In this document: positions 1 to 12,100 of the stretch, piece by piece | How the letters are laid out: the number at the start of each line of letters is the position of its first letter | How positions within the stretch are numbered: position 1 is the first letter of the stretch | NCBI GenBank assembly: GCA_963971225.1 | Contig: OZ020267.1 | Location: 53,957,590-54,021,589 of the forward strand | Direction of reading: 5' to 3' | DNA length: 64,000 bases | From: Melieria omissa | Lineage: Eukaryota; Arthropoda; Insecta; Diptera; Ulidiidae | Notes under the pieces: generated by a model | The model's database searches: none | Told to the model about the DNA's origin: nothing | Seen by the model: the letters and a program-made list of their open reading frames with translations, nothing else | Position numbers and translations under genes: made by a program

Positions 1-1124
1 GGTATCAATTCTAGACGGGCGAGAGAAGAGCAATTAGCAAAGCGAATAAATTAAATTTTAATATGAATAATGTTGATTTATGTTTTTGTTTGCATATGAA
101 ACAGCGGACATTATTTACAAACGGTTTTAAATGTGAACAAGAATGGTAAATAATTTACAATAAATGAAATTTATGTATTGTTTAGAAATGTATGAAAATT
201 TATATAATGGAAATTCACCTAATGTGATAAAAATAGATCAGAATAAAATTAAAAATAAATTAAATAAATCAATATTGAAATAAAAAGATAATTATGATTA
301 TGTTATTGTTTGACTATCAAATGTAACTGATGTTAGATAGATAGATAAATAAAATAAATTTTTTTTAAATAATTAAAGGGCATTTTAAAATACGAAAACC
401 TTTGAATCCTTGAACCTTTGAACCTTGAAACTAAGCAGCATTACATTTTTTTTAATAATTGAACTATTAACAAAATTGCATAAACATAAACTGAAATATA
501 CAAATACATAAAATAAGTTGTTTTTATAAGAGAAATAACCATTAATTGCTTCAAGTTTTTGATTAATTAAATTTTCAATGAACCAAAGCAAAGGAAAAAC
601 ACAAAACTGTTTAGAATTAAGTGCAATAAGTCAGAAACTATTGCAAATTCAATAAATTCAATTTTCATTACAAAAACAGTTGATACGACAAATTGATTAT
701 GAGAAAAACTGACAACTTGTGGTTTGCAAACGAGAAGTATTAAGGAAAAACATTAAGGTTCAAGTTCAGGTTTTTGTTTTGTTTCAATTTTTACGTAAAC
801 AAGCTTTGGAATTACTGATCAAAATTTACAAGGGTCCATTATTGATTTTAATTGGTGCTTTTATATATACAGGGGAAATCTTATTTGACGTACATGGAGC
901 ACAACTATATACACTATAGTATAGCCACTGATATACGTATAGACATTTCATTGTTGCAAGTGGTGAGTCACGTACCGAGAATGTTAAAATGCGGAAAAAA
1001 TGGTGCCCGTACTATGAAAATGCAGTGTGACATTGTTGTGAGTGTGCAGCAGTGATAATACAATAGCAACAGATGAACATTTTTTATGAGTAATGCAACT
1101 TTTCTACATATAAATCTATAGGTA

Positions 1125-2418
1125 ACACTTCGTTCAATAATGTGTGTGACTGACACATAGATGGCGGCACTAATACTAAATCAATATTTTTTTTCGAAAT
1201 TGTGAACCTTTTTAGGCTTACTGCCAAAATTATATGTCAATCCGACCATTAGTTTACAAGTTACAGTGCTTTAAGTGAAACTACTTTTGAGTTTTCAAAA
1301 AAAATGAATTCAAAGCAATTCCGTGTGCTGATTTATCATTGTTTTTTAATGAAAAAAAATACTGTTCAATGCCAGGAATGGCTTGAAAAACATTATTCGG
1401 ACTCTGCTCCATCAAAAAGAACCATTTGTTATTGGTTTGCCGAATTCAAACGTGGTCGTACAGACACCGATGACATTCCATCTACTGGACGGCCAAATGA
1501 CGCTGTTATTCCGGAAAACGTTGAAAAAACACTGAAAATCATTATGTCCGACCGTAAAGTGAAAGTGGGGGAGATTGCTGACATTCTAAAGATATCAGCA
1601 GGCAGTGTACACACCATAATACACGAACATTTGGTTATGAAAAAGGTGTTTTCGAAATGGGTGCCGCGTTTGCTCACACCGGAGCAAAAACAACAACGAA
1701 TCGATGATTCAAAGAGCTGTTTGGACATGTTTACGCGCAACAAGTCGGAGTTTTTGCGCCGGTACATCACAATGGATGAAACATGGATCCACCATTTCAC
1801 TCCAGAGTCAAATCGGCAGTCTGCTGAGTGGCATGCAACCGGTGAAAGCCGCCCAAAGCGTCCAAAGGCACAAACATCGGCTGGCAAGGTTATGGCGTCA
1901 GTATTTTGGGATGTGCACGGAATAATATTCATCGACTATCTTGAGAAAGGGAAAACAATCAATAGCGACTATTATACAGCGTTGTTGGAACGTTTGAAAG
2001 AAGAAATCGCGATTAAGCGGCCCCATATGAAGAAGAAAAAAGTGTTGTTTCACCAAGACAATGCACCGTGTAACAAGTCGATGAAAACGATGGCAAAAAT
2101 GCATGAATTGGGCTTCGAATTGCTTCCTCATCCCCCGTATTCTCCAGATCTGGCCCCCAGCGACTACTGGCTTTTTGCAGACCTCAAAAAGATGCTCCGT
2201 GGTAAGAGATTTGGCTCAAATGATGAAGTAATCACCGAAACTAACGCCTATTTTGAAGGCAAAGAAAAATCGTTCTACAAAGGCGGTATCGAAAGATTGG
2301 AAAAGCGTTGGAATGATTGTATCTCCCTAAAAGGGGACTATGTTGATGAATAAAAACGAATTTTGGCAAAAAAAGTGTGTTTTAATTAGTTAGTCACACA
2401 CATTATTGAACGAAGTGT
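1125..2418 (+). mobile_element. complete mariner element (mellifera-like subfamily)
   Basis: The element is 1294 bp, bounded by TA dinucleotides at 1123-1124 and 2419-2420. Its first 27 bases (1125-1151) are a perfect inverted copy of the last 27 (2392-2418), beginning ACACTTCGTTCAATAATGTG. Length, TA target and D,D34D transposase are those of Tc1/mariner mariners. It lies antisense to mtd inside an intron. Subfamily assignment is by general resemblance of the transposase to insect mellifera-type mariners and is less certain than the superfamily. Confidence 0.97.
1304..2353 (+). CDS. mariner transposase, intact
   Basis: This is a 349-residue uninterrupted frame, close to the ~345 residues normal for mariner transposases. 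The N-terminal half carries two helix-turn-helix regions (about residues 5-55 and 85-115) for binding the inverted repeats. The linker motif WVPRLL at 119-124 is a variant of the usual WVPHEL. The catalytic triad is visible: Asp158 in TMDETWIHHF, Asp252 in HQDNAPCNKS, and Asp287 in YSPDLAPSDYWLF, with 34 residues between the last two. These carry out cut-and-paste transposition into TA sites. No stop, frameshift or lost catalytic residue is seen, so the protein may be functional. The start ATG follows an A-rich leader (CAAAAAAAATGAAT). Confidence 0.97.
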   Translation: MNSKQFRVLIYHCFLMKKNTVQCQEWLEKHYSDSAPSKRTICYWFAEFKRGRTDTDDIPSTGRPNDAVIPENVEKTLKIIMSDRKVKVGEIADILKISAGSVHTIIHEHLVMKKVFSKWVPRLLTPEQKQQRIDDSKSCLDMFTRNKSEFLRRYITMDETWIHHFTPESNRQSAEWHATGESRPKRPKAQTSAGKVMASVFWDVHGIIFIDYLEKGKTINSDYYTALLERLKEEIAIKRPHMKKKKVLFHQDNAPCNKSMKTMAKMHELGFELLPHPPYSPDLAPSDYWLFADLKKMLRGKRFGSNDEVITETNAYFEGKEKSFYKGGIERLEKRWNDCISLKGDYVDE

Positions 2419-2957
2419 TATATAATTCTAACAAGTGTGGAGAAAGAAGTGCGAAATTGCATATCATTAACGAAATTGACATTAGTTATGGCATTTAAAA
2501 CAATATTTTAATTTCATTAATATGCTTTCAATTCGGCGTGAAGGTCGAAAAACAAATTTACAATTTAACATTTAGTGAACATTTTTTTACTTCTGCATAC
2601 TTTCAACTTGAGAGTGATTAAAATTGCAATTATTTAAAGTTGATACGCGTGAAATTTGATACTTGAATATTTCCAATTAGTTGGTCTTTCTTTTCTCTTG
2701 AAACTGTTTGAACAAATATCAACAGAAATTCATAGAATTTTTAATTGACATAAACACCAAATGCCAATTTAAATATTAATCAATACTAATAGCTATGCTT
2801 TTAACAACTCAAAGCATTCCTATTGGAACAATAATTCTACATAGAATGCACTAAGTATCTCTATTGCACTTTGCTGCTATTAAAACCAAATTCTAGTGAA
2901 CATAGTGACTTAATTTTCTTGTGACAGCTTTTCGATTGCTGCGCTTCTCATACTTAC

Positions 2958-3109
2958 TATCAACGCTGATGAACAGTTCCGGTTTGTCGTCCACCGACAC
3001 CATTGAGCGATAGTCCAGTTTCGGCTGTTGTTTCGCCTCCTTCAATTTCGTTGTGGAAGCAGTGCCCTCCGATGACTGCGGACGCATAAATGTGCCAATC
3101 GAGGAGCGT
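2958..3109 (-). CDS. mtd: mtd last exon in window
   Basis: This 152-base exon follows TTCGTTTAG (AG 3111-3110) and ends at VD A|GTAAGTATG (GT 2957-2956). It reads RSSIGTFMRPQSSEGTASTT, KLKEAKQQPKLDYRSMVSVD, DKPELFISVD. It leaves in phase 1, so the next exon, which should begin the TLDc-proximal region, lies beyond position 1 or was missed in the 2.9 kb to the left. Confidence 0.9.
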
Positions 3110-6100
3110 CTAAACGAATAAAGCATAGATTAATAAAACATTCAAACAAAGAATTGCCAGTAGCTTGAGAATGTCAACTAAAATTTTATGATACCAGAGA
3201 ACAGTCACAGCTGCCATCCTCCATCAACAATGGAATTCGATTGCTGCCCAGTAAAAGATGACAGCTGTGCCGTCGAGTATTGTCAACAATCAAAAGAACA
3301 CAGTGTAAAGTCTATGAACAACAACAGCCAGCGTGATAAATATTATATCAGTTACATTTTCAGGCGATACATTATAGCCAAGTAAATAGTGATAGTCAAG
3401 TCACATGGGAAGAGCAAAGATTGCACAAGTCGAAAATTCGCAACGATACCAACAAATTCTAAAGAAGAATTCACTAAACACACACACATCGTCCAACACT
3501 TGTACAAACAAAATTTTTAAATTAAAGTACAACACGAAAAATTTTTAAGTCATAACTCGGAACGTTACTGTGGTCCTCAAGATAATGAAACGAGCAATAA
3601 ATCAATTTGCAAATCGACAGAAGAAACCATAAATATTCATCCGAACTCAAGAGTGTGCTAGGCATTGTAAATACTGGTGTAGAGGTTTAAACTATGGTTA
3701 GACAAATACAAAAACATTTGAAATATTTACAGTAAATGTGGGCACGTCATCATATTAAGATTGATTATAATAAATCATAAATCATTACTGTTACTTGCAA
3801 CTGAAAAATGGGCTGATACAAGGAAAACTGAAGAGATCACCTAATGGGAAACACAAGAATCTTTACGTATAGCTGAATGCAATTGAAATCGAATATCAAA
3901 TCGAATGCGAAAAGAAAGGACACGCATACAACACTAATCAACAGCCCAGCAACGCCTTTTCCTTGCTTGAGTTTTCGTTTTCGTTTATGGTTTGTTGCTT
4001 ACCCAGCAGAAATGTGACCCTCGGAATGAGTTGAGTGCGGAGTCAATGGCGGCACTGGCGAGCCACCAGAGTCTTCGGACGGTGTTTTTGAAAATAAATT
4101 GCCACCCAACTCTGAGACCAAAGTGATGGGTGAACTGTGAGTATTTTAACAAAAATTTGTACACGGTGAACGAGTAAATGTTGTTGTATTGGGTTTTTTT
4201 TTGTTTTGCGGTTTTGAAAAGAAACAAAAATTGGCAAGCGAATTGTTGCAAAGTAAGCGTGTTGCATGTGTAAGTGATCGAGGTGAGCCGTGTTGTGTGG
4301 TAAACAAAAGTGAAAATATATTTTTGGTAGTGGTGAGAAAGAGTTTTGAATTTGAGGTGTTTTTAGTCCAATTCCAGCACAACGAAGTGAGCATTAAACG
4401 AGGTTTGCAATTTGTTTTTTTTTTTTAGAAAAGAAGAAAATTAAAGGAAAATTTATAAATACCAATTAATGTTTGGCCATCTTGTTGAGTAAAGTTAGGA
4501 ACTCAAGTACAACACAAAAATAATGAAAAAACAACAAAAACTGATTGCGCATACAACACAAAGCAAAATCAACCTGCTCTCACCTGGAAAATACTTTCGA
4601 AAAAACGCTCTGATTCGAGTCTCCCGTATTGGGAGCCGATTCAGAGTCCGCCGACTTGCCGAGGCTGCCACCAGTGCCGGGAGGGCCACCTGCTTCCCCA
4701 GTCAGACCTTCCACCCAAGTCAATGGATACGATAAGCGTTTCAACATCTGCAAAACACAACAAATCATTAATCGAGTTGACCTTCAAAGTTGTGCAATGA
4801 CAATTGACATACTTTGTTTTTCTTGTCAGCATTCTTTTCACCCTGAGCGGACGCCGCCGTCGCCGTTGCGGTTGCGTTTGGAGCCGCTGCTGTCGGCGCC
4901 GCCTGTTCGCCGTTGTTTTCATCGACACTGAAGCTGACGCTGGAGGTCTTCTTGCGCGTGCCAACGCCACCGGTACCGGTGCCGGCGTCCAGACTTTGGG
5001 CGCCCAGCACCGAGTTGCGTGGCGGCGATTCGCTCACCAGTGTGGGTGAAATGGTCTTCGGTGGCACCCAATCAGAGCTGAGCACAATGTCCGCATCGCT
5101 ATAGACGGTTTTCTTTGGTAACGGTTGCAAATTGGGTATGGGATCGCGTATGTCGATGCCCGAGTCGTAGCACGACTGCTTCGACAGCTCCTCCAGGCGC
5201 TCCAGATCGATGGCGGCCAGGCCGCCGGCCACATTGCCCACAGTTCCGCTAATCGATGAGGTGGCCGAGTGTGGATCCTGTCCACGGGCGCCACTATCGA
5301 TGGTGGTCTGCGATTCGTTGTCGCCCTCGTCTTCCGATGATCTTTGGGAGTTAAGGAAATAAATGCTGAATTTTGTACGTTTGATATTTTTGGCAAAAGT
5401 TTGGGTTTTGTTTTGGTAATTTGGTTTTTTGTATTGGCGATTGTTTTTGCAATGAAAATGAGATTTTGTTGGTGGTTTTCATTTTTAGTTGAATGGAAGT
5501 AGATGGTGCGTTGTGTTGGTGTGTTGTTTGTGGTGGTGGTGGTTGGAGAGAAGACGCAACAAGTGTTTGGCCAATTGGTGTTGATTTTTCGTGACATATT
5601 GCAATACATTTCATTGAGGTGCAACGCAAACATTATGATTTTTTTAATTACAATTTTTGTTTGGATTAATGTAATTTGCAGTTTATGTCGTTTCGTACGC
5701 AATTATGAGAAAAATTTCGTTTCACATATGAAAATAAAGAGATAAAAAGTAAAGTAAATTAACAATCAATTTGGGAAACATTCAAGTGGAAGTTAGCAGA
5801 ACTTTTTCCAGTTAACAGATGCAAACACGTTATACAGAGTGGTTAATTGCATGCAGGCGTGATTAGTCAGTGGTTTGCTGGCAGCCCGACGTCAATGAGA
5901 GGGATTTCTCAGAGTTTTCCCAGTAGCGAGTAGCCAACGGGGTTAGTCATTTATTATTGAGTGTTAATGACAGAATGCTAATTTATTAATGGCATCAAGG
6001 CAGAAGTATTATGTTGAAGTTGACATATAGTAAGAGCAGCTTTGCATTATCAGAAAGCAGTGTGATGTCAAGGAGGCAAGAAATACTAAAACAGTTGGTG

Positions 6101-9100
6101 TGTCATGACTTCAATTTCTTGACTAATCTGATTAAGTCAGGAAAAGTACAATAGAATCATAGTCACATAATACAAATAATGTTTTTCATTGTTCTTCTTT
6201 AACTTAAAAATAGTTATTTCTAATAATAAATTCAGAATGAATGTAAAGGAAAAACAGAACATAAAAAGTAAGACACATAAGTTGAGAAGCTTAAGTTTAG
6301 TTTAGAAATTCAAGCAACTAAAATTAGTTTAAGTATTGCACTGGCACGTGGGCCACATCTTCTTTCAGTGTATTGAGCAACAAAAACGTAACTTGCTATA
6401 GCAAGATAAAGATGATGATTTTCAGTTGAAAAACCCCCGGTTGTTTGCCTATACAGAGGCAGATGGACGAAAGCAGCACACTGTTTATTACATCTCAATG
6501 ATGACTTTTGAGAGTAAATGATTAATCAGCCACAAGCGGACTTACATGACATCAAGTGGATTTTCCTAACTGTGCTAATATTTCCATATACATTTTTTAT
6601 AACAGAAACCTTTACTTTGCTTCTTTACAAAATCCATAGCAAAATGCATTAATTTGAATTAGTAATAAATACTTAATAATCAATTGGAAACTGCCACTGA
6701 AATGAGTAATTGAAGATGTCTCAATAAATAATGAAAAATGAATGGAATTAACAAACAATACGTTTACATAGAATGTAAACTTGCAGGACCATTAAACATT
6801 GTCCACATTAAAAACAAAATTCTGTTCAATTCTCTTCAAGCCCTAAAGAACATAAAATTGCTAATAAAACTAGTTGGACAGAGACAGAGTCTTAAGTAGG
6901 AAGCTTAGAAAACAATAAATGCGTCAACAGAAACAGAAATCACCAACAAAACAAATAAATCATTGATGCATGCAGACACGGCGGTAGCGCTCGTCGATCG
7001 AACACTGAAGTGCTTACCGATCTTTGCTTGGGATGGCCCAATGATGGTCCAACAGACTCTTGCGTCGCTCTTCGAGTGTGGTACGTGTGTCGGTGATGGA
7101 GAGGTTCTTCTTTGCCTCGTTGGTGTCGGCATCGTCAAGGTTTGCTGCAGCGTCAATAGCGGCGGCAGCATCAGCAGCGTCAGTTGCAGTTGTTGTAGTC
7201 GTTGCATCGCCTTCAGTCTTTGCGCTTTCTTTGGCTTCTACAGCTCCCTTTTGCTACGAATTAGTAATGAGACATTCAGCCGAATTCATCAAACATAAAT
7301 TGTACACTTTGAATTACCTCATGCTCGCCCGAGCCCGAGCCGAGCGATTCCTGATCGTCACACGTTTCCATTGAGACACCTGATAACAAACAGACAAAGT
7401 TATCAATGTAAACATTCAACAAGCAACTGTCCATACCGTCCAGTCGCTGTTTGGCAGCGCTGCCGTCCACCTCGTCAACGGTATCGGCCTCCTTGGTCTC
7501 TCCTTGCTGTGCTTCTAATACTGCTTTCGGATAATATATCTCGGCCTTCTCGTTCTGATTGGTGTTCACGCCGCCCGACACACGCATGTGCGCAATATCG
7601 TGAAAGATGGCCGCATTGACAACCAGATCCATGGGCGCTATGACGCCATAGCTCTCTGGGCCGTGCTCAATCACCAGCGGATCGGAGACATTCGGATCGA
7701 ACATGACCGCGTTCGGTGTGACCAGCAGCACGCCGCCCACCACGCCCTGTCCGTCGGTGATGTGGCGCACGTTGATCTTGAGGAAACGCTGCGTAATGAC
7801 AGGATCATCGGTGCGATTGCCCTCGATGCCGCTCTTCGATGCATCGACGCGCTCAATGTGGCCCGGCTTGGGCGAGCCGGGGCGTAGACCCTCCAGTAGG
7901 TCTGCAAGTAGAGTGCAAATGTTCAGGTTACACATTGTGCGGCACAAACATTTTCTTAAATAATATATTTGGCAGTGTTTACGGTAGCTTTTATTGCGTG
8001 CAAAAATGGAAGCGACAGGTAAATCGCCTCGCCTTATTTGTTTAATATTTGTGGTTGTTATAAAAAGTTAACATGGGCACATGACAAGGGCGCAGAGGGT
8101 GGCACCCGCAAAGGCTTGGTTCCAGCGATAAGATAATTTGCAATTTATGATCGCACGCTGACGTTGGCATTCCGCATCAACCGAACTAAAAGGCACACAA
8201 TTTCTCAAGACTAACACTTGGCGCACTGTTTGCAAAGTTTGTGTGGGAAATAGAGAAATTTATTAGGCAATTTTGGTGAAAAAAATCCATGTTGAAGCTT
8301 TCGAATTGATTTATTGCAAACGTGAGCTCGATGTGGGCTTTTTGCGCAAATGAAGTGCGACTATAAACGAGAAGTCAAAAAATAGTAACTTTTACTTATG
8401 GCAGCCATGGAGCATTCAGTTTTACGGCCTACTCGATTAACTGACAGAGATCGACAGTGGCTAATAAAACAGTAGCCGTTTTATGGCGAGTTGGGCGCAA
8501 GCAATAAGAAGCGAAATGGCTGAAGCCTTTGAAGTGTCAAATCAAAGATAATACCAAACAATGTATAACACGATACTATTATTATAATAGTGCTTGTATT
8601 ATTTTTGGTTCAGTTCGTAAGTGAATTGCAAATGGGTACGTTGTCGCATATTTCGTACAACAGACGTCAACAGCTACACAGTTCAATGTTTTCAAGTTTA
8701 AATTATACAGTTTTAATTTATGAACAGTTCGTTTGTTTAGAAATGTCAGCCGGTTTTAATGACAACAAGCAGTAAGATGCCGAACACGAATTTCCAATTT
8801 CACTTGTTTACTCGCTCCACTTGTGCACACAAATGACGTAGCTTTTAGCATCGTTTTTTTATGCGCAAAGTCGAAGTTAAATTAGTACCTCAGCTAACCT
8901 CAAAATTGTATAAAGTTATTTGGATTTAATATTATTGGCCCACACGTACAACAAACCCAATGGTAAAGCAGACAGAAGAGAACGTGATAATGATTGCAAA
9001 ATGAAGTCTTAGTCGCTAGAGAACCAAACACACATATGTAGGTTGTTGACATTGTGAACTTCATAATTGGCATTTGAAGAGTGCGCAGCGATAGGTGGCA

Positions 9101-12100
9101 CATGAAGAGCGCCACTTGAAAAACATGACCCAAGAAGCTTGCAAAAAGTCCGAGAAAGCTGCTGATTAAGTGCACCCAGTGGAGTTCAATCATGATTTAA
9201 GGTGTTGGCTTTCAAAATCATAGTTGAGTTTAATTCCTATTAGAACACAACAAAAGCTTTTAAGTGGCAAGTGTAAGGTTTCGATATCTATTAAGCGAGT
9301 AAATTATCAATTCGTGTTCGCTGCCTGTTCCCACTATCTGCTGCGATAATTTCCATGAATCCACCTAAACAATAACAATAAATATGTCTATATAGTATAC
9401 AACAAATGATTGTTTTTAGCTGGAAGTTATTTTACGTAATTCCACCCTACTTGGTCACAAGTTCAAGGCGCAAGGTTGCCATTGGCCAATACATATCCCA
9501 TATGGTCTAGTGGCTAGGATATCTGGCTTTCACCCAGAAGGCCCGGGTTCGATTCCCGGTATGGGAATCTATTTTGCTACACACTATGTTTATATTTTTT
9601 TTAGCAGCATTCCCTCGTCACTCTGTGGTAAATTCTCGAAACGCTCTTTGGACAACTCCAAAGCATACGACCCTGAATTTCGAATCGCTCGACAAGTTTA
9701 AGTCTAACCAGTTGTAATACTTAGCAGTGGCAGTTAATTAGTTCATCACTCGCAGCAACAATCATGTTTTATGGCCATTAGCACAAGCATCTTTTGTGTT
9801 GTTGTTGTTGGTCTGTGTAGTATGTAAATAAGGATTTAGCAGCGGAAATCACCTCCATTGCGCCAGAAGACCGCCGTATGCATGGTCACTGTTGTTGCCG
9901 TCTATTGGCCGCTTCGACTCAAACAACCGTTATCCTCACTCACTCACTAAACGCGTTCGAGTGCAGCACCCAAGAACATTTGTTAGCAAAGTCTTATTGC
10001 AATTTCTAAACACTTTTACCACACGTACGACGCGATAAAGTTTTATTAGCTTCGCATAGGAAATAACTTGTGTGTTCGGTTGTTGTTTTTGTGCGCAATG
10101 AATCAATGACAGGCGTACAACGTACGTCAAATACAACGGCTACCACGAAATGCGATTGAATGAAGCGAACGAATGAGCGAATAAAGCAAAGTGCTGAATG
10201 ACATTCGAATGGGCAGCAAGAATAAGCAACACAGTTGGTTTGTTATTGTTGCGTTCTCGCTTTGACGGCGATTAGTTGTTCAAAGGTGCGGAAGAGATAA
10301 ACGTATGAGCAGATGATTTGGATTAGACTTGCATGGTTGTATTTCTGCGGCTACAAGTGTTGGCAGTGTGGAATTTGTTGATGCAAAATTATATAAAAAA
10401 AACGAAAGATTATAAAATTATTGGAATTAAAGAAATTGAATTAAAAACAAAAATATTTTGACCAGATTTATGGAAAACAATAATTGAAAAATAATTTAAA
10501 ATTTGTCCTTTAATTGGAATTTCAGAACTAATAGATTCATAATACTGTGAAAATTGGCCAATAATTGTTTACAATAGTTTTTGCTTCGTGAATTTAAACA
10601 ATCATTGAATATTTATTTTCGATTTTCTATGCGAAAGCAGTGAATGAAAGAAACTACTAAACTGCAAAAAGAAAAGAAAGAAATAGGGCAAAGTCCAAAG
10701 AGTTAATGATTGCCGGCTGAGCAATGTGGCAAACTTTTGCTTTAGCTAAGTTGATCTTTTTCTCACAGCCCTCAGAAATGTAAAAGCAAGTGAGGCCGGT
10801 CGCCTTCTTTGACTCTAAAAAGCTTGAAGTTGTCGTTTTTTTTAAGTTAAACAATTATATTTTTTGACCCTTAAAAGTATCAAGTTTCAAAAATTGCCCT
10901 TCTTTGACCAACAAAAGCTACAATTAGCCATAAGTTATGCTTAAGTGAGCTTTTCACGTAGACGGCTGCCACTCCAACCCAACCTAATCTAACCTGTTCC
11001 TTAAAACCTACAGTTTTATTTTTTTTTTAATAAAAAATTTCCCTTCTTTTACCCTCAAGAGTAAGAAGATTTTGTTCTTTAATTTGAAGCTGCTGTTGCA
11101 ATTAAATTTATACATTTCAAAAACTCATGCAGTCAAAACGTGATATAAATTTAAGGTCCTATTGTTTTTTATTTGTTTGTTGTTTTATTTATTGTTTTTT
11201 TTTCATTTTTATTTCGTTAAAAAAACCTTAAAGAAGATATGTGTCAATCTGCTTTGAATCAACCTGGGGGTTTAAAGAACAGATGATCGCCGACACGCAG
11301 ATTCTCGGTGCTAAAAACTGGGAGAAAAATTGTCATGCGGAAATGGAAGTTTCCAGAGCTTCAAGGTCACACCTTTACTGCATTGGGAGACAATTGCGAA
11401 GGACCCAAATGATATTGTGACAATAATGCTCCTTGTTACAACGAGAACAACTCGAGGCGGTACTGGGATTTTCGAGAAAGAGCTGTGCTACATGTAAATA
11501 AGTATAAAAGGCAGCCGGGTACAGCGCAGAGGAAAGATTTTGGCTTTCGTAAGCAGCAACAGGAATAGCACGAATAATGCATTGAGTAACAAGTGTCGAA
11601 ATAGTATTGTGTAAAATTGTAAATAAAGCGGCAAAGAATTTGAAGAATTGTAGTGTGTTTTATTTTTGAGCACAATCCAGTGAAACGAACTGCGCTTGCT
11701 TCGTCAAGGCGTCCAAGGTGTCGTTTTAAAAGTTCTATCTAACAGTTTACAAATTCAAATGCCAGTTTAAAGGTGATTTTATTTATCTGACTATGTAGGT
11801 GAAATTGTCTTTGTTTTATGAGGAGATTACAAAAGAAGACACTTTTACAAATCTAATCTAATCTAAATAGAAAGCACTTTGGCACCGTCGTATCAAACTT
11901 ACGGTCTTTTTCGGGCGTCATAGCTGTAGGTTTGTAGTTCGGACTTTCACCGCAGTTTTTGGTACAATTTTTGTAGCAATCTCAAGGAGAAAAGAAAATA
12001 ATCGAATAAACCTGAATTTTAGGTGGTCACTGCAAACTTAATTGCAACATGTTCAACATGAATCTACTATAGTTGTATGTAGCAGCTGTAGGTTCTGTTA

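Larger units (their letters stand above)
1..2957. other. mtd intron, incomplete, hosting a mariner element
   Basis: This AT-rich DNA lies 3' of the last visible mtd exon. Apart from the mariner copy at 1125-2418 I see no conserved exon on either strand and no clear repeat. Short TAGATAGATAGATAAATAAATAA tetranucleotide runs occur near 334-357. Confidence 0.7.

Noticed and set aside
4146..4428. Overlapping 70-88 residue frames around the 449-bp intron
   Set aside because: They are low-complexity intronic frames overlapping mtd exon edges with no coding signal.
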